From: Poa pratensis
Lineage: Eukaryota > Streptophyta > Magnoliopsida > Poales > Poaceae
Assembly: GCA_947311845.1 (NCBI GenBank)
Contig: CAMZMU010000059.1
Coordinates: 42,478,982 to 42,542,981, forward strand
Direction of reading: 5' to 3'
DNA: 64,000 bases
Shown: piece by piece, positions 34,020-46,390 of the stretch
Numbering within the stretch: position 1 is the first letter of the stretch
Layout of the letters: each line of letters starts with the position of its first letter
Translations under genes and position numbers: made by a program
Notes under the pieces: model-generated
Databases searched by the model: none
Seen by the model: only the letters and a program-made list of their open reading frames with translations
What the model was told of the DNA's origin: nothing

Positions 34020-34032
34020 ATGGTATCAGAGC

Positions 34033-35056
34033 CGATCTATGCGTAGATATATATGTACGGTTTTTAGAACACATGTTGAATGTGGGCATCGATTTTATAT
34101 TTGTTACCCTCTAGTGTGTACTTGTTTATATCGCGACATTGTTCGATGAAGCGGCCCAGACCGACTTTACGTGTACTCTTACGCGAGACTGGTTCCACAC
34201 CTGACATATGGCTTGTACCGTATATGTGGCTGGCGGGTGTCTGTATCTCTTACAATAGTTGATATTGCATTTACAATGGAGGGCCCTGAAAGGGGTGTAA
34301 TAGAGACAATTATTTAATCGCTGTTGTGGTTGTTCGTAGGTAAGAAACGGTTCTTTTACGAAAGCCCTAGCAGCCACGTAAAATATGCAAAAGATAAAGT
34401 AGAAAGCGTCTAACTTTATTTTGCAGGGGCAATGTGATATGGTCAAGGTAAGTTTAGTAAATTGTTTATAAACTGTGGGCGCGAAGAGACCATCGGCGCA
34501 AGACCATATCATGTCGCATTACATTTCATTTTGATGCTATGTTATGAGTGCATCTTATATTGTGTATATATATATATATATTTATATATTAGTTACACGG
34601 CGGTAGTAATATAAGATGATCCCTCCTAAAATACCAAATAGTGTTCTCCCTTTAGCGTGCACCACCGAAAGTTCTCCGATACGAGGCAGGCCGTGACGAT
34701 CGGGTGTCAGACGTATCTGCGTTCGCATAACGTGGGTGTAAGCCACGTTGCACAAGCAATACGCTATAGGTTAATTTTGGCGAGCCTAGCATGTACAGAC
34801 ATGGCCTCGGAACACAGTGACCGAAAGGTTAAGCACGAGTCACATAGTTGTTGTGATCGACATAGCGATGTCCACTTTTGAAGTTATGCTATCGGCCGTG
34901 ACGATCGGGGGTAGTGTAATGATTAGGATCGTGTAATCACTAAAACGATGCGAGGGATGTTCGTTTTGAGTGGGAGTTCTGTAGTTTTATTTTACTAAAA
35001 CTTGAACCCATATTTTATTATGAACAAAGTCTTATGTTTTGCAAATTCCATTGTAG
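34033..35056 (+). other. Copia B leader (5' UTR)
   Basis: The untranslated region of copia B, aligned by eye to 17563-18594 of copia A, with a longer TATATA tract at about 34565. No separate gene. Confidence 0.8.
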
Positions 35057-37225
35057 ATGTCTCGCCCCACCTTTAACCTAGGCCTGTTCCTTGAGAAAGA
35101 AAAGCTTAAGACCAATGGGTCGAACTTCATGTCCTGGTTCCGCAACCTGAGGATCCTCCTCACTCCCCACAAGGTGGCCTACGTCATTGAGGCCGCCATA
35201 GGTGACCCCGCAGATGATGCTTCTGAGGACGACAAGAAAGTCTATGCGTCCAAGATGGACGATTCCTCCTTTGTCCAGAGTGGCATGCTCTACGCCATGG
35301 AAGCCGACCTGCAGAAGCGCTTTGAGAAGAGTGCTTTTGAGATAATTACTGATCTCAAAGCTGTCTTTGCGCCGCAGGCCAAGGCTGAGAGGTATGAAGC
35401 TTCTGAGCTCTTCTTCTCAGCCAAGATGGAAGAGCATAGCAGTGTGAGCGAGCACGTGGTCAAAATGTCTGGCTACGTTCAACGCCTGAACGCTCTGGAA
35501 TGCAAGATTCCTGATGAGCTGGCGATTGATAGGGTGCTGCAATCGTTGCCTCCTAGCTTCAAAGGCTTCGTCATGAACTATAACATGCAGGGCATGGCTA
35601 AGTCCCTGTCTGAGGTGTTCGTGATGCTCAAGACTGCTGAGGTGGAAATCAAGAAGGAGCACACGCTGTTGATGGTCAACAAGACCGTCGATTTTAAGAA
35701 ATCTGGCGGCAAGGGAAGGAAGAACTGGAAGCCCAAGAAGGATGGCAAACACGTTGCCAAATCCAAGGCTAACAAACCTGGTCCCAAACCTGGCGTGGAA
35801 TGCTTCTACTGCAAGGGAGATGGTCACTGGAAGCGCAACTGCCCCAAGTACCTAGAAGACAAGAAGGCCGGCAAGATTGTCGGAAGAGAGAAAGGTATAT
35901 TTGATATACATGTTATAGATGTTTACCTTACTAGCGCTCGGAGTAATGCATGGGTATTTGATACCGGTTCTGTTGCTCATATTTGTAACTCTCAGGTGGA
36001 GTTGCGGAATAAACGGCGCCTGGCGAAGGACGAGGTGACGATGCGCGTCGGCAATGGATCAAAAGTTGACGTGGTGGCCGTCGGCACGCTCCCTCTACAT
36101 CTACCATCGGGATTAGTTTTGGTTTTAAATAAATGTTATTTTGTACCGGCTTTGAGTGTAAACATTATCAGTGGATCTTGCTTGTTGCAAGATGGATATT
36201 CGTTCAATTCAGTATCAAATGGTTGTGCTATTTCGATGAATGATATCTTTTATGTTAATGCTCCTGAGAGTAATGGTTTATTCTTGTTGAATCTCGATAG
36301 TAGTACTCACATCCATAACGTAGATGCCAAGAGGATTAGACTTAGTAATGATACCGCCATGTATATGTGGCATTGCCGTCTCGGTCATATTGGTATAAAG
36401 CGCATGAAGAAACTCCATTCTGATGGACTTTTGGAGTCACTAGATTTTGGATCTCTTGACACTTGCGAACCATGTCTTATGGGCAAAATGACCAAGACAC
36501 CGTTCAACGGATTTATGGAACGGGCGTCGGACTTATTGGGAGTTATACATACAGATGTGTGCGGTCCAATGAGCGTGTCGACACGCAATGGTTATCGTTA
36601 TTTTGTAACCTTCACTGATGATTTGAGTAGATACGGGTATATCTATTTAATGAAACACAAGTCTGAAACGTTTGAAAAGTTCAAAGAATTTCAGAGTGAG
36701 GTTGAAAATCAACTCAACAAGAAAATCAAGCACCTTCGATCCGATCGTGGTGGCGAATATTTGAGTTTTGAGTTTGGCACACATCTAAAGGCCTGTGGAA
36801 TTGTGCCACAGCTTACGCCTGCCGGGACACCGCAACGCAACGGTGTGTCCGAGCGACGTAATCGTACTTTATTAGATAGCGTGCGGTCTATGATGTCTCT
36901 TACCGACTTGCCCGTATCGTTTTGGGGATATGCGTTAGAAACAGCCGCATTCATTTTAAATAGGGCTCCATCCAAATCCGTAGCAACGACACCGTATGAG
37001 ATATGGCATGGCAAGAAACCTAAGTTGTCGTTCCTGAAGGTTTGGGGTTGTGAGGCGTACGTTAAGAAACTACAGCCCACAAACTCGAACGAAATCGGAG
37101 AAGGTCGTCTTTGTAGGATATCCGCGGGAAACCATAGGATATACCTTCTACAATCAAGCCGAGGGCAAAACGTTTGTCGCAGAACGACACCTTTCTCGAG
37201 AAAGAGTTTCTCGCTAAAGGAGTAA
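35057..37225 (+). CDS. Copia B gag-protease-integrase open frame (722 codons)
   Basis: A long retrotransposon frame starting MSRPTFNLGLFLEKEKLK. Gag occupies about residues 1-280 and ends in the CCHC knuckle CFYCKGDGHWKRNC. The aspartic protease motif WVFDTGSVAHIC is at about residue 303. Integrase follows: HCRLGHIGIKRMKKLH, CEPCLMGK (HHCC zinc region), then catalytic DVCGPM, TDDLSRYGYIY and RNGVSERRNRT. The frame goes wrong at about 37080, where KKLQP continues out of phase, so the C-terminal about 50 residues are not native. It would package RNA, process the polyprotein and integrate cDNA, but RT is disconnected. Confidence 0.88.
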   Translation: MSRPTFNLGLFLEKEKLKTNGSNFMSWFRNLRILLTPHKVAYVIEAAIGDPADDASEDDKKVYASKMDDSSFVQSGMLYAMEADLQKRFEKSAFEIITDLKAVFAPQAKAERYEASELFFSAKMEEHSSVSEHVVKMSGYVQRLNALECKIPDELAIDRVLQSLPPSFKGFVMNYNMQGMAKSLSEVFVMLKTAEVEIKKEHTLLMVNKTVDFKKSGGKGRKNWKPKKDGKHVAKSKANKPGPKPGVECFYCKGDGHWKRNCPKYLEDKKAGKIVGREKGIFDIHVIDVYLTSARSNAWVFDTGSVAHICNSQVELRNKRRLAKDEVTMRVGNGSKVDVVAVGTLPLHLPSGLVLVLNKCYFVPALSVNIISGSCLLQDGYSFNSVSNGCAISMNDIFYVNAPESNGLFLLNLDSSTHIHNVDAKRIRLSNDTAMYMWHCRLGHIGIKRMKKLHSDGLLESLDFGSLDTCEPCLMGKMTKTPFNGFMERASDLLGVIHTDVCGPMSVSTRNGYRYFVTFTDDLSRYGYIYLMKHKSETFEKFKEFQSEVENQLNKKIKHLRSDRGGEYLSFEFGTHLKACGIVPQLTPAGTPQRNGVSERRNRTLLDSVRSMMSLTDLPVSFWGYALETAAFILNRAPSKSVATTPYEIWHGKKPKLSFLKVWGCEAYVKKLQPTNSNEIGEGRLCRISAGNHRIYLLQSSRGQNVCRRTTPFSRKSFSLKE

Positions 37226-38926
37226 GTGGGAGGAAAATAGACCTCGACGAGATAGTTGATCCTGAACTCGAAATTCCGAGTGGCGCAACGGAAACTGTTC
37301 CTGAACCGTCCTCCATAACAGATGGAGTGGGAGAAAATGTCGAGGAGGCTATTTACCTCGTAGGTCTGGAAGAACCCGTACTCTCCTGAGTGGTACGGCA
37401 ATCTTGTTTGCACCGTCATGTTAATTGAACAAGACGAACCTACGAGTTACAAAGAGGCGATGGAAGGACCCGAGTCCGAGAAATGGCTTGAAGCCATGAA
37501 ATCCGAAATAGGATCCATGTATGACAACAAAGTATGGACTTTGGTGGAGATTCCCGAAGGGCGTAAGGCCGTCGAGAATAAATGGATCTTTAAGAAAAAG
37601 ACTGACGCTGACGGTAACGTGACCGTCTATAAAGCTCGACTTGTCGCAAAAGGTTTCCGACAAATTCATGGAATTGACTACGATGAAACGTTTTCACCGG
37701 TAGCGATGCTTAAGTCTATTCGGGTTTTGCTAGCAGTAGCTGCATATCATGATTATGAGATATGGCAGATGGATGTCAAAACAGCGTTCCTAAATGGAAC
37801 ATTGAGGAAGAGTTGTATATGGTACAACCTGAAGGTTTTGTCGTCCAGAAATGCTGGCAAGGTATGCAAACTTCAGCGTTCCATTTATGGACTGAAGCAA
37901 GCATCTCGGAGCTGGAATCTTCGCTTTGATGAGGTGATCAAAGGTTTTGGATTTGTCCAAAATGCGGAAGAGACCTGCATTTATAAGAAAATGAGTGGGA
38001 GCTCAGTTGCATTCCTAGTTCTATATGTGGATGATATATTACTAATTGGGGATAGTGGAACTTCTGAAAAGCGTGAAGGAATATTTAAACAGTAAATTTT
38101 CGATGAAGGACTTAGGAGAAGCTGCATACGTATAGGCATTAAAATCTATCGTGATAGATCAAGGCGCCTATTAGCGTTAAGTCAAAGTACTTACCTTGAC
38201 AAGATATTGAAGAAGTTCAATATGCATTTGGCAAAGAAAGGTTTTTGCCGTTGTCAAGGGAAAACATTGAGCACAGCTCAATGTCCAGTGACGGCTCTTG
38301 AAAAAGCCGAGTGGATGGCAATCGATATGCTTCGGCTATAGGATCGATCATGTATGCCATGTTAAGTACTCGACCCGATGTAGCATTGGCTCTCAGTTTG
38401 ACGAGTCGATTCCAAAGTAATCCTGGCAAGGATCATTGGATAGCTTAAGAACATACTGAAGTATCTTAAGTATACCAAGGACATGTTTCTTGTTTATGGA
38501 GGCTGTGAAGAGGAACTTGGCGTAACAGGTTACGTTGATGCAAGTTTCTGCACAGATCCAGATGACTCGAAATCGCAAACAGGTTATGTGTTTAAGGTGA
38601 ACGGAGGCGCTGTGAGCTGGAGAAGTGGGAAGCAACCCATAGTAGCCCAATCTACAATGGAATCGGAGTATATTGCTGCTGCGGATGCTGCAAATGAAGC
38701 TGTTTGGCTGAGGAAGTTCGTCATCGAGCTCGGAGTGTTCCCAAGCGCGCAAGACCCTGTGAACCTCTACTGCGACAACACAGGTGTTATTGCCAACGTG
38801 AAGGAACCAAGGTCTCACTCAAGCCAAACATATTCTCCGACGCTTCCATGTGATACGACAGTACGTCAAGGAAGGCGATGTAAAGATTTGCAAAATACAT
38901 ACGGACCTGAATGTTGCAGATCCTGA
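37226..38926 (+). pseudogene. Copia B reverse transcriptase and RNase H remnants
   Basis: Out of frame with gag-integrase. RT spans about 37418-38095 with NKWIFKKKTDADG, KARLVAKGF, WQMDVKTAFLNG, YGLKQASRSWN and the catalytic YVDDILL. Frameshifts follow at about 37800 and 38060. RNase H (38483-38926) has YVDASF, SWRSGKQPIVAQS, MESEYIAAADAANE and LYCDNTG, then shifts frame near 38825. All catalytic motifs remain legible, but the polyprotein is broken. Confidence 0.88.
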
Positions 38927-39035
38927 CGAAACCTCTTCCACGAGACAAGCATGAGAAACACCAAGCTGCTATAGGTGTTAGGCTTTTACCAAGTTGTAAA
39001 CTAGATTAAATTGTACTCTAGTGCAAGTGGGAGAC

Positions 39036-40517
39036 TGTTGGAGATATGCCCTAGAGGCAATTAATAAAGTGATTTTATTTATCATATCTCAATTGTTCAT
39101 AATATGTTTTTGTACCATGCTATAACTGTATTACACTGAAACATTAATACACGTGTGGTATGTAAACAACCAGGTCCCTAGTAGCCTCTATTTAACTAGT
39201 CCGTTGGGCAACAGATGATCAAGGTTTCCTGATCATGGATAATTAAGTCGGTTGACAACGGAGTCATGTCATTGGGAATGACGTGGTGGACATACCCAAA
39301 AGATATAGAAACAGTGCTCATACCTTCGACTGTGAGATCATATCAAATCGCTGCTTCTGGAAGATGCTTTGATCGCATCAAATCATGTCTTATATAGCGT
39401 GACAATAAAGGTGACACTTTCGGGTATCGAAGGAAGCAGTGGAGTCGAGTGATCAAGAGCGGGATTTGCCGATCCACATAGCAGGATAGATACTCTGGGC
39501 CCACTCGGTGAGATTACATCAATGAGCTTGCAAGCATGTGACTAGGTCACGGGGATGTAATATCACAGACGAGTAAAGATAGATTTGTCAATGACGAGAT
39601 CATGCTCGGTAATCGTGATACCGAGAACGATGCTCGGGCAATCTAAGTATCGCCAGGCAAAAGGATGAGACTGGCGTCTAAAGGTTCAAACGATAAAAAG
39701 ACATTCGTGGACACACAGGGGCTATCATGGGTATCCAGATCCCGCTGTTAGTCATTGATCGAAGAACGTGTCTCGATCATGTCTGAAGTGATCCCGAACC
39801 GTTGGGTAACACACTTAAGGGTAGGTGACGATTTAATTAGATTGGATATAAGAGAGAAAGAAACTGGAGACTCCGGAAGTGTTCCGGGACATGTCCGATG
39901 TTGATCGGAGGCAACGAAATATGTTTTGGAGCCCGAATGAATTAAATAATATGTATTTAATATTAATAAATGTTATTAGTGATTAAATATATTTTTATTT
40001 AATTAATTTTGAATTTTTAAAGGCATTAAACCTAAATGGGCCTTAGAGGCCCATTAGGGAAAAACCCCAAAAGGGAAAATGAAAAAAAGGGAGAGGAGGG
40101 CCAGCCGCCCTAGGTGGGCCGAATGGGGCCCACCTAGGGGCCGGCGCACCCCATGGCCGGCGGTGGCCATGTGGGAATAGTCCCACATGGCCAAGCCGAT
40201 GGGTGTGGCCTCCCTCCTCCTCCTTTAAATAGGTGACCCCTATGCCTTGGAAATTCACCAATCTCCTTCTTCTTCTCTCCTACCTTGAGCGTGGTTCTGT
40301 TTCTGGAGCTGCGTACGGGGAGGGAAGTCTTTCCACTATACGCACACCGCCGTGCTGCTAGATCCAATCTTCCGCTGCTCTGCTGGATCTAGAGCCCGGA
40401 GGTCGTCATCTACACCGTACGTGTGTGGAACTACGAGGCGCTACTCGGGTAGCGCTGGGAGTACGTCTACTTCCTCTACACGACCTTGAGGTCGGCTTCG
40501 TCGGCTTCATCGACAAC
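39036..40517 (+). repeat. 3' LTR of copia B, truncated at its 3' end
   Basis: Matches the 5' LTR from TGTTGGAGATATG to CATCGACAAC and then stops. The last roughly 150 bp of the LTR are absent. Confidence 0.85.
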
Positions 40518-41202
40518 ATTTTTTTTTGCGGAACCCTATCGGCGAGGCAGATTGCCATTTTGCAAAGAGGCAAGAGTCTGTCCGCAAAGATGTGGAGCGG
40601 GCATTTTGTGTGCTCCAGGACAGATTTGCCGTCGTCCGCTGTCTTTGTCTTTCATAGTCGCTAGATCAAATGTGTGAGATCATGAGTGCTTGCGTTATCA
40701 TGCACAATATGATCGTTGAGAGCGAGCGAGATACGAGGAAGCAACTGGTCAACGAGGCGTTCGATTTCCAGGGGCCTATGGCCCATCCACAGACGGGCGT
40801 GCCGACGCAATATGCAGAATTTCTGGCCATACATCGGGAAATTCGTGATGGAACAAGGCACACGCAGCTGCACGATGACCTCGTGACACACTTGTGGGCT
40901 ATCAAAGCAACTCAGCCGGCGCCGGTTTGATATGTCATGTTTTAAACTTGAATTTGTATTTAAACTTTACATTCAAATTTGAACTTGTGTTGTAATAATT
41001 TATACTTTTTCTATCTTTCAATTTGTATTGAAATGCAAAAAAAACAACCGTCAATGTGGTTAGATTTTTTTTGGATTTGGCCTTTGGAGTGCGCCGCTGT
41101 GGGTTGCACCTCCAATTGGCCGGACACATGTCCGGCACCCCCCAATTGAGACTCAATTGGGGGTGCGGGACACGAATTTGGAGGGTGACTGTGGAGATGC
41201 TC
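40518..41202 (+). pseudogene. Harbinger transposase C-terminus and right end
   Basis: The frame resumes as NPIGEADCHFAKRQES, then VRKDVERAFCVLQDRFAVV with the third catalytic residue (Glu), a TAG at about 40660, MSACVIMHNMIVESERD and a tail ending at a TGA (40928-40930). About 15-20 codons expected between YY and the NP motif are missing at the copia B junction. The 3' flank (40931-41202) has a CCAATTG/CAATTGG palindrome and ends in the inverted repeat GTGGAGATGCTC. Confidence 0.88.
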
Positions 41203-41265
41203 CAAGAGTATATAAGTAGCACCACAGTACTTCAGAATAAAAATCTCTTGCATAAAGTAGTACTA

Positions 41266-41634
41266 GCTCCCGAGCACACTGGTGCTCGATTTTGAAGACA
41301 AAATATAAATGTATTTTTGTGTCTCAAAAAATTCTGAAATAAAGAATATGACTACGTATACACATTTTGTACCTACACCAGAAGTTTCATCAAGGAAAAA
41401 CTTTGTATTTTTGGCTACACAAAACAAAGAAATTTCCAGAAAAAAGAAGGCATTTTCTTTTTTTTCAGCCAAAAAATTGTTTTTCTTCTTTAGCGTCGAA
41501 TACAACTTTTAATTCACAATTTGAATACGTAAAAACATGTGCATGTACCTAAATGAAAAAATTGTGTTTTTTCAAAACTCAAATTTAACATTTTTCAGAA
41601 AAAACCAAGTCAAAACGGTATTGCTCGGGGTGCC
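41266..41634. mobile_element. Inverted-repeat MITE (candidate)
   Basis: The left terminus GCTCCCGAGCACACTGG and the complement of the right terminus TTGCTCGGGGTGCC are similar. The body is AT-rich with AAAATTCTGAAA-type words. No target duplication was confirmed. Confidence 0.4.
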
Positions 41635-42022
41635 ATAAATCTGCATTCCGTCTCTACCTCCATCTTTAGATCTCGATTTTCTCTAAGGATTCATGGTAAT
41701 AAGACTAAACCTGCGCAAGGTATACTATCCTCGTAGGCTTGAAAGGCTGTATGAGCCCTACGCGTATCTCTACTCGATCCCCCAAATTTAGACCCCTATA
41801 TGTATGGTCTGATATATTTGACTCTTTATAATTTGAGGAATTAAAGGGTGGTCGTTCCTAACCGAATCCAATTTAACATACGCAATAAATAAACAATAGG
41901 CATACATATAGTTCATCCAATCGAACAATTCAAATTGAACAAACATATAGTTCAGCCAAAAGTCACCACATCGATCAAGTTTGATCTACAATAAACACAA
42001 AGGGAAAATACCCGATGTGTAC
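41635..42022. other. Intergenic, nothing recognised
   Basis: AT-rich sequence between two small inverted-repeat elements. No supported gene or RNA. Confidence 0.4.
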
Positions 42023-42346
42023 GGGGGTAGCTACACACCCTAAATTTGACAGAAGCGTATGTGCAACAGTAAAAAGAGATTATCAAGGAGACCGGGGGCA
42101 TGTCAAATAAGCTAAAATTTATCAAAAAGTGTTTTGAATTTTTTTTTCAGTTTGTTCCATCCGGTATGATTTTTTATTTAAAGTTTACCGAAAAGTCAGC
42201 TAGGAAAATAAGCTAAAAATGAAGACCAAAATATTTATTTTAAATTCGTAATCCAGTTTTGTATACCAAAAAATCCGTGTTCTACTTGTAAAACAAGCTA
42301 AAACAGGTATATACGGCTTAGATAACGCACGGGTGTGTAGCACCCC
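42023..42346. mobile_element. Inverted-repeat MITE, TIR GGGGGTAGCTACACACCC (candidate)
   Basis: Left GGGGGTAGCTACACACCC (42023-42040) and right GGGTGTGTAGCACCCC (42331-42346) form inverted repeats around 324 bp of AT-rich DNA. Flanks GATGTGTAC and ATGGGTAGC are only partly alike, so a Mutator-like long duplication is possible but not proven. Confidence 0.45.
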
Positions 42347-42519
42347 ATGGGTAGCAAGTTACCTCTCGCAAAATAGCAACCAAAACCATAGTGCACGAAC
42401 TAGTTCTCCACCCCCATAGCAACCAAATCCATAACAACTCAAACACCATCACCACCCTCCACGGCCACCACCATCACCCCCAACTAATTCCTTGTAGTAA
42501 TGGTGCAATGTGAAGATCT

Positions 42520-42860
42520 TGTTCTTGTTGCGTTGCTTGTAGAGGTCTTAAACTGTGATTGGCACCCCACTCAGTGGTGCATGGTTGACTTGATCAATCC
42601 AACTGGACCATCGCTTACATTGCTCTTGGCCCAACGGTGTGTAAAAGAGTTTTGAGTGTGGCTTGACGGGGGGCACAATGTTGAAATACTAGTTCTCAAT
42701 CCTACTCCATAACTTCTCCTTTGATTGATCCGTGCCAACCGAGGCATCAAGTGACACCTTGATCCAAGCATGGCATAAAGCAATGTCTTTCTCTTGGCAA
42801 TATTTTGAGATCGAACTTGTGTATCCACGTGATCATCCATCTCCTAAAAAACTTGTTTAT
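42520..42860 (-). pseudogene. SANT/Myb-like ORF remnant of a Harbinger-type element
   Basis: On the minus strand, in one frame with minor shifts, the translation reads EKDIALCHAWIKVSLDASVG, then KEKLWSRIENYFN and EQCKRWSSWIDQVNHAPLSG. This pattern (a DxxLCxAWxxxSxDxxxG start followed by FWxRIxxYF) is that of the Myb/SANT-like ORF1 of plant Harbinger transposons and their domesticated relatives. The frame is interrupted and no transposase is next to it. Whether it belongs to the flanking 42870-43600 sequence is unclear. Confidence 0.6.
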
Positions 42861-42869
42861 TAACCATCA

Positions 42870-44780
42870 TCCAATTGAGACACACCAATATCCGTCTAAC
42901 CAACTCCCTCAATTAAGACATAAAGCTAGCCAATTTAAAACATCAGCAATCTCCTCACCCTCCGGCTGCAAGCCATCACCAATGTTTCGGCATTTCCTCG
43001 AGCATTTGGCGCCCGTGGTCCTCGACGACGGCTAAGACGATTGAATGCACCGAACAACGAGGCGTAGGGGTGGCCAGAGACGGGTACAAGCCGGCGGTGT
43101 CGACGCCACCTTCTTCTTCTTCGCCTCCTCCTCGGCGAGCGCCTACATGGCATTTGTCGGTTTCCCGTCAGACGGAGTAAGTGGAAGACGAGCCGTCATC
43201 ACCGGTACCGCTTTCTTCTTTGCCTCCTCCTATGCGAGCACCTTCATGGCCTCTGTCGGCTTGCTGCCGATTGAAGCCAGGAGAGGGCGAGTTGATGTCG
43301 ATTTCGGCAACATCGCGTCGACTGCGGTGGTCGACATGGTTGCGGAAGAGCTTCCGGTTCGATTCTGGACGGAATCAGTGGGAGCGACGGCTAGATTGGA
43401 CGGCGGTGGCGGCAAGTGGTGACGTCTTGGGTGGGAGAGATGGCCTGAAATTTATTTTCTGGAGAGGCGCCAACAAGTATATTTTAGAGAGTTGAGCTCA
43501 TTTTAGGGGCATCTCCTAATTTTGTTTGCTACCCGAAACCTTTAAAAGTTTGGTTAGGTGTTGTTAACTATTTAAAATGAGGAGTTAAACGTTTTTAGGG
43601 GATGCATAAGATAGTAAAAAAAGGTCATGACGACAAACACAAACCCTCGCCAAGAAGAAGCAGCCTACCAAATGTTTTGTTGCGACGTCCTGCAAGAAGA
43701 CGGGAGCACAAAAACATTAAACACGAGACCATTGATGAAGAACGATGTCGCGCACACCCGCACGAGCACATTAGCTGGCCCATTTAACCCTTCTTCTCCT
43801 TCTTTTTCTTTTTCTTTTATTATCCTAATTTCTTTTCATTTATTTCTAGATTTATGCTACTATTTTATTTTATTAGTTTACTTTTGCTTCTAGATCTCCT
43901 TTTCTGTTAATATTCGTTTCTCTCCTTTTTCTATTTATTTCATTTTCCTTTTTGTAATATAGATAAATTTATATTTTCTTTAAATTTCAATTTTCCTGTA
44001 CTTTTTTGGTAACTACATAAGTTTTTTGTAAGACATGAACATTTTTATTTCACTTTTTCATTTCTACTTCTCTATTTTCCTTATATTTTTTCTATTTAGT
44101 AGTAATTTTATTTGTTAAAATATATTTAATGTGGAGTATATGTTGACACACATACATTTTATTTCTGAAAGAAATGAACAATTTATCATACGCCGTGGGC
44201 ATCTCTGTGGTATGTACAACATTTCTTTTCATATGTAGGAACATCTTTTCAGAGACATGAATGTTTTTGTTCAAATATGTGAACATTTTCATTTTGAAAA
44301 ATACATATATAATTTTCTGTTATTAAGCTGTTTTCAAAATTGATCGAACGCAATTTTACTTTACAATGTTAATGGGCCTAAGCATCAAAAATAAAATGTT
44401 AATGGGCCACCCAAAATGTGGTTTTTTTTCGTTCATAGCACATTGGCTTGGTGGTGAGTTGGTTCTTGTAGAGCTATGTGTAGTTATGTTTATAACTTTG
44501 CATGCACCTCACTCTTGTTTTTCCATTTTGTGGGCTGATCTATAATACAGAGTCAGAATCAAATGTATAAAAACTGGAGTCGGAATTAAATGTATAAAAA
44601 GCTCCTCGATACAGAATATTTTAACAAATTTTGCAGGATTGCTTTCTTTTCTTTGGACGTCAACTACGATTTTTGTAGAAAGGCGTACACGCCCTGCTTT
44701 TTATGAAAGCATAATCACAACTACGATTGACAAACTGGATTGTTAATTTATCAAGTAGCTAGCAGCAGATCCAAATTAGC
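42870..44780. other. Intergenic, possible transposon 5' region, then AT-rich DNA
   Basis: At 43060-43440 a GC-rich stretch has an internal duplication (TTCTTC...GCCTCCTCCT...GCGAGCGCC/ACC...ATGGC at about 43111 and 43213) and opens frames on both strands without a recognised domain. It may be the 5' part of the SANT/Myb-like ORF on the minus strand. From 43780 to 44750 the DNA is T-rich and AT-rich with no supported feature, apart from a repeated AATGTTAATGGGCC at about 44366 and 44396. Confidence 0.4.
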
Positions 44781-44869
44781 TTATATTAAACCCCAGCATT
44801 CCATGGGCAATACAATCCAGTGTAAGCAGCACATCGCACGGCAGCAGAGCACCCCGTGCAACGCACGCA

Positions 44870-46018
<1,149 letters not shown>

Positions 46019-46390
46019 GTCTGTCGTCTATCCGAAAGATGGCAGGAAGTTGCAGAGTTCCGATGGCTCCGTGTCCGGTGGTGCGATGATCTGATATCAG
46101 TAGCTGGCCGTGTCGCAAATGGCCAATGAAGGAGTGTGACGGGCCGACGTTGATCCATGAATGGCTCACGGTCACGTACAGGGGGTCAGGCCGGTGACGT
46201 GCTTGATTGAGGCCGTTAGTAGGAGGCGGGCAGAGGAAAACAATAATATCTTCACGTGCAGACGGGGAAGGGAGCTGCTCTCTGCGTCTACCGCTTCGGC
46301 AGTGTGGATACCACATGCTGGCCGCTGGCCCAGACTTTGGTGGGCTGCACTGGCGGAGCTAGGAAAAAATAGGAGCATGGGCGGACCATA

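Larger units (their letters stand above)
32467..40517 (+). mobile_element. Copia LTR retrotransposon B, same family as A, 3' LTR truncated
   Basis: 5' LTR 32467-34019, primer site 34021, gag-pol 35057-38926, purine tract before 39036, and 3' LTR 39036-40517. Gag to integrase is open in one long frame, much better preserved than copia A. The 5' terminal TG appears as CG. The 3' LTR stops about 150 bp short of the 5' copy and joins Harbinger sequence that itself lacks part of the transposase, so the right boundary was deleted and no TSD remains. Confidence 0.9.
14501..41202 (+). mobile_element. PIF/Harbinger transposon split into four pieces by nested insertions
   Basis: Left end GAGCATGAGCACCGGCG (14501) and right end GTGGAGATGCTC (ends 41202) are imperfect inverted repeats, with TAA on the left and CAA on the right as a possible TSD. 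The transposase reads, in order, through 14971-15029, 25705-26265, 32204-32466 and 40518-40929. The gaps are copia A (15030-25704), a hAT element (26266-32203) and copia B (32467-40517). The pieces total about 2 kb. The DDE catalytic residues are spread over three pieces: Asp in GSIDCM (about 26257), Asp in NDINVL (about 32355) and Glu in DVERAF (about 40597). Confidence 0.85.

Noticed and set aside
43045..43422. 125-codon plus-strand frame at 43 kb
   Set aside because: Contains an internal duplication and open frames on both strands. No known domain, and it may be antisense to a transposon ORF.
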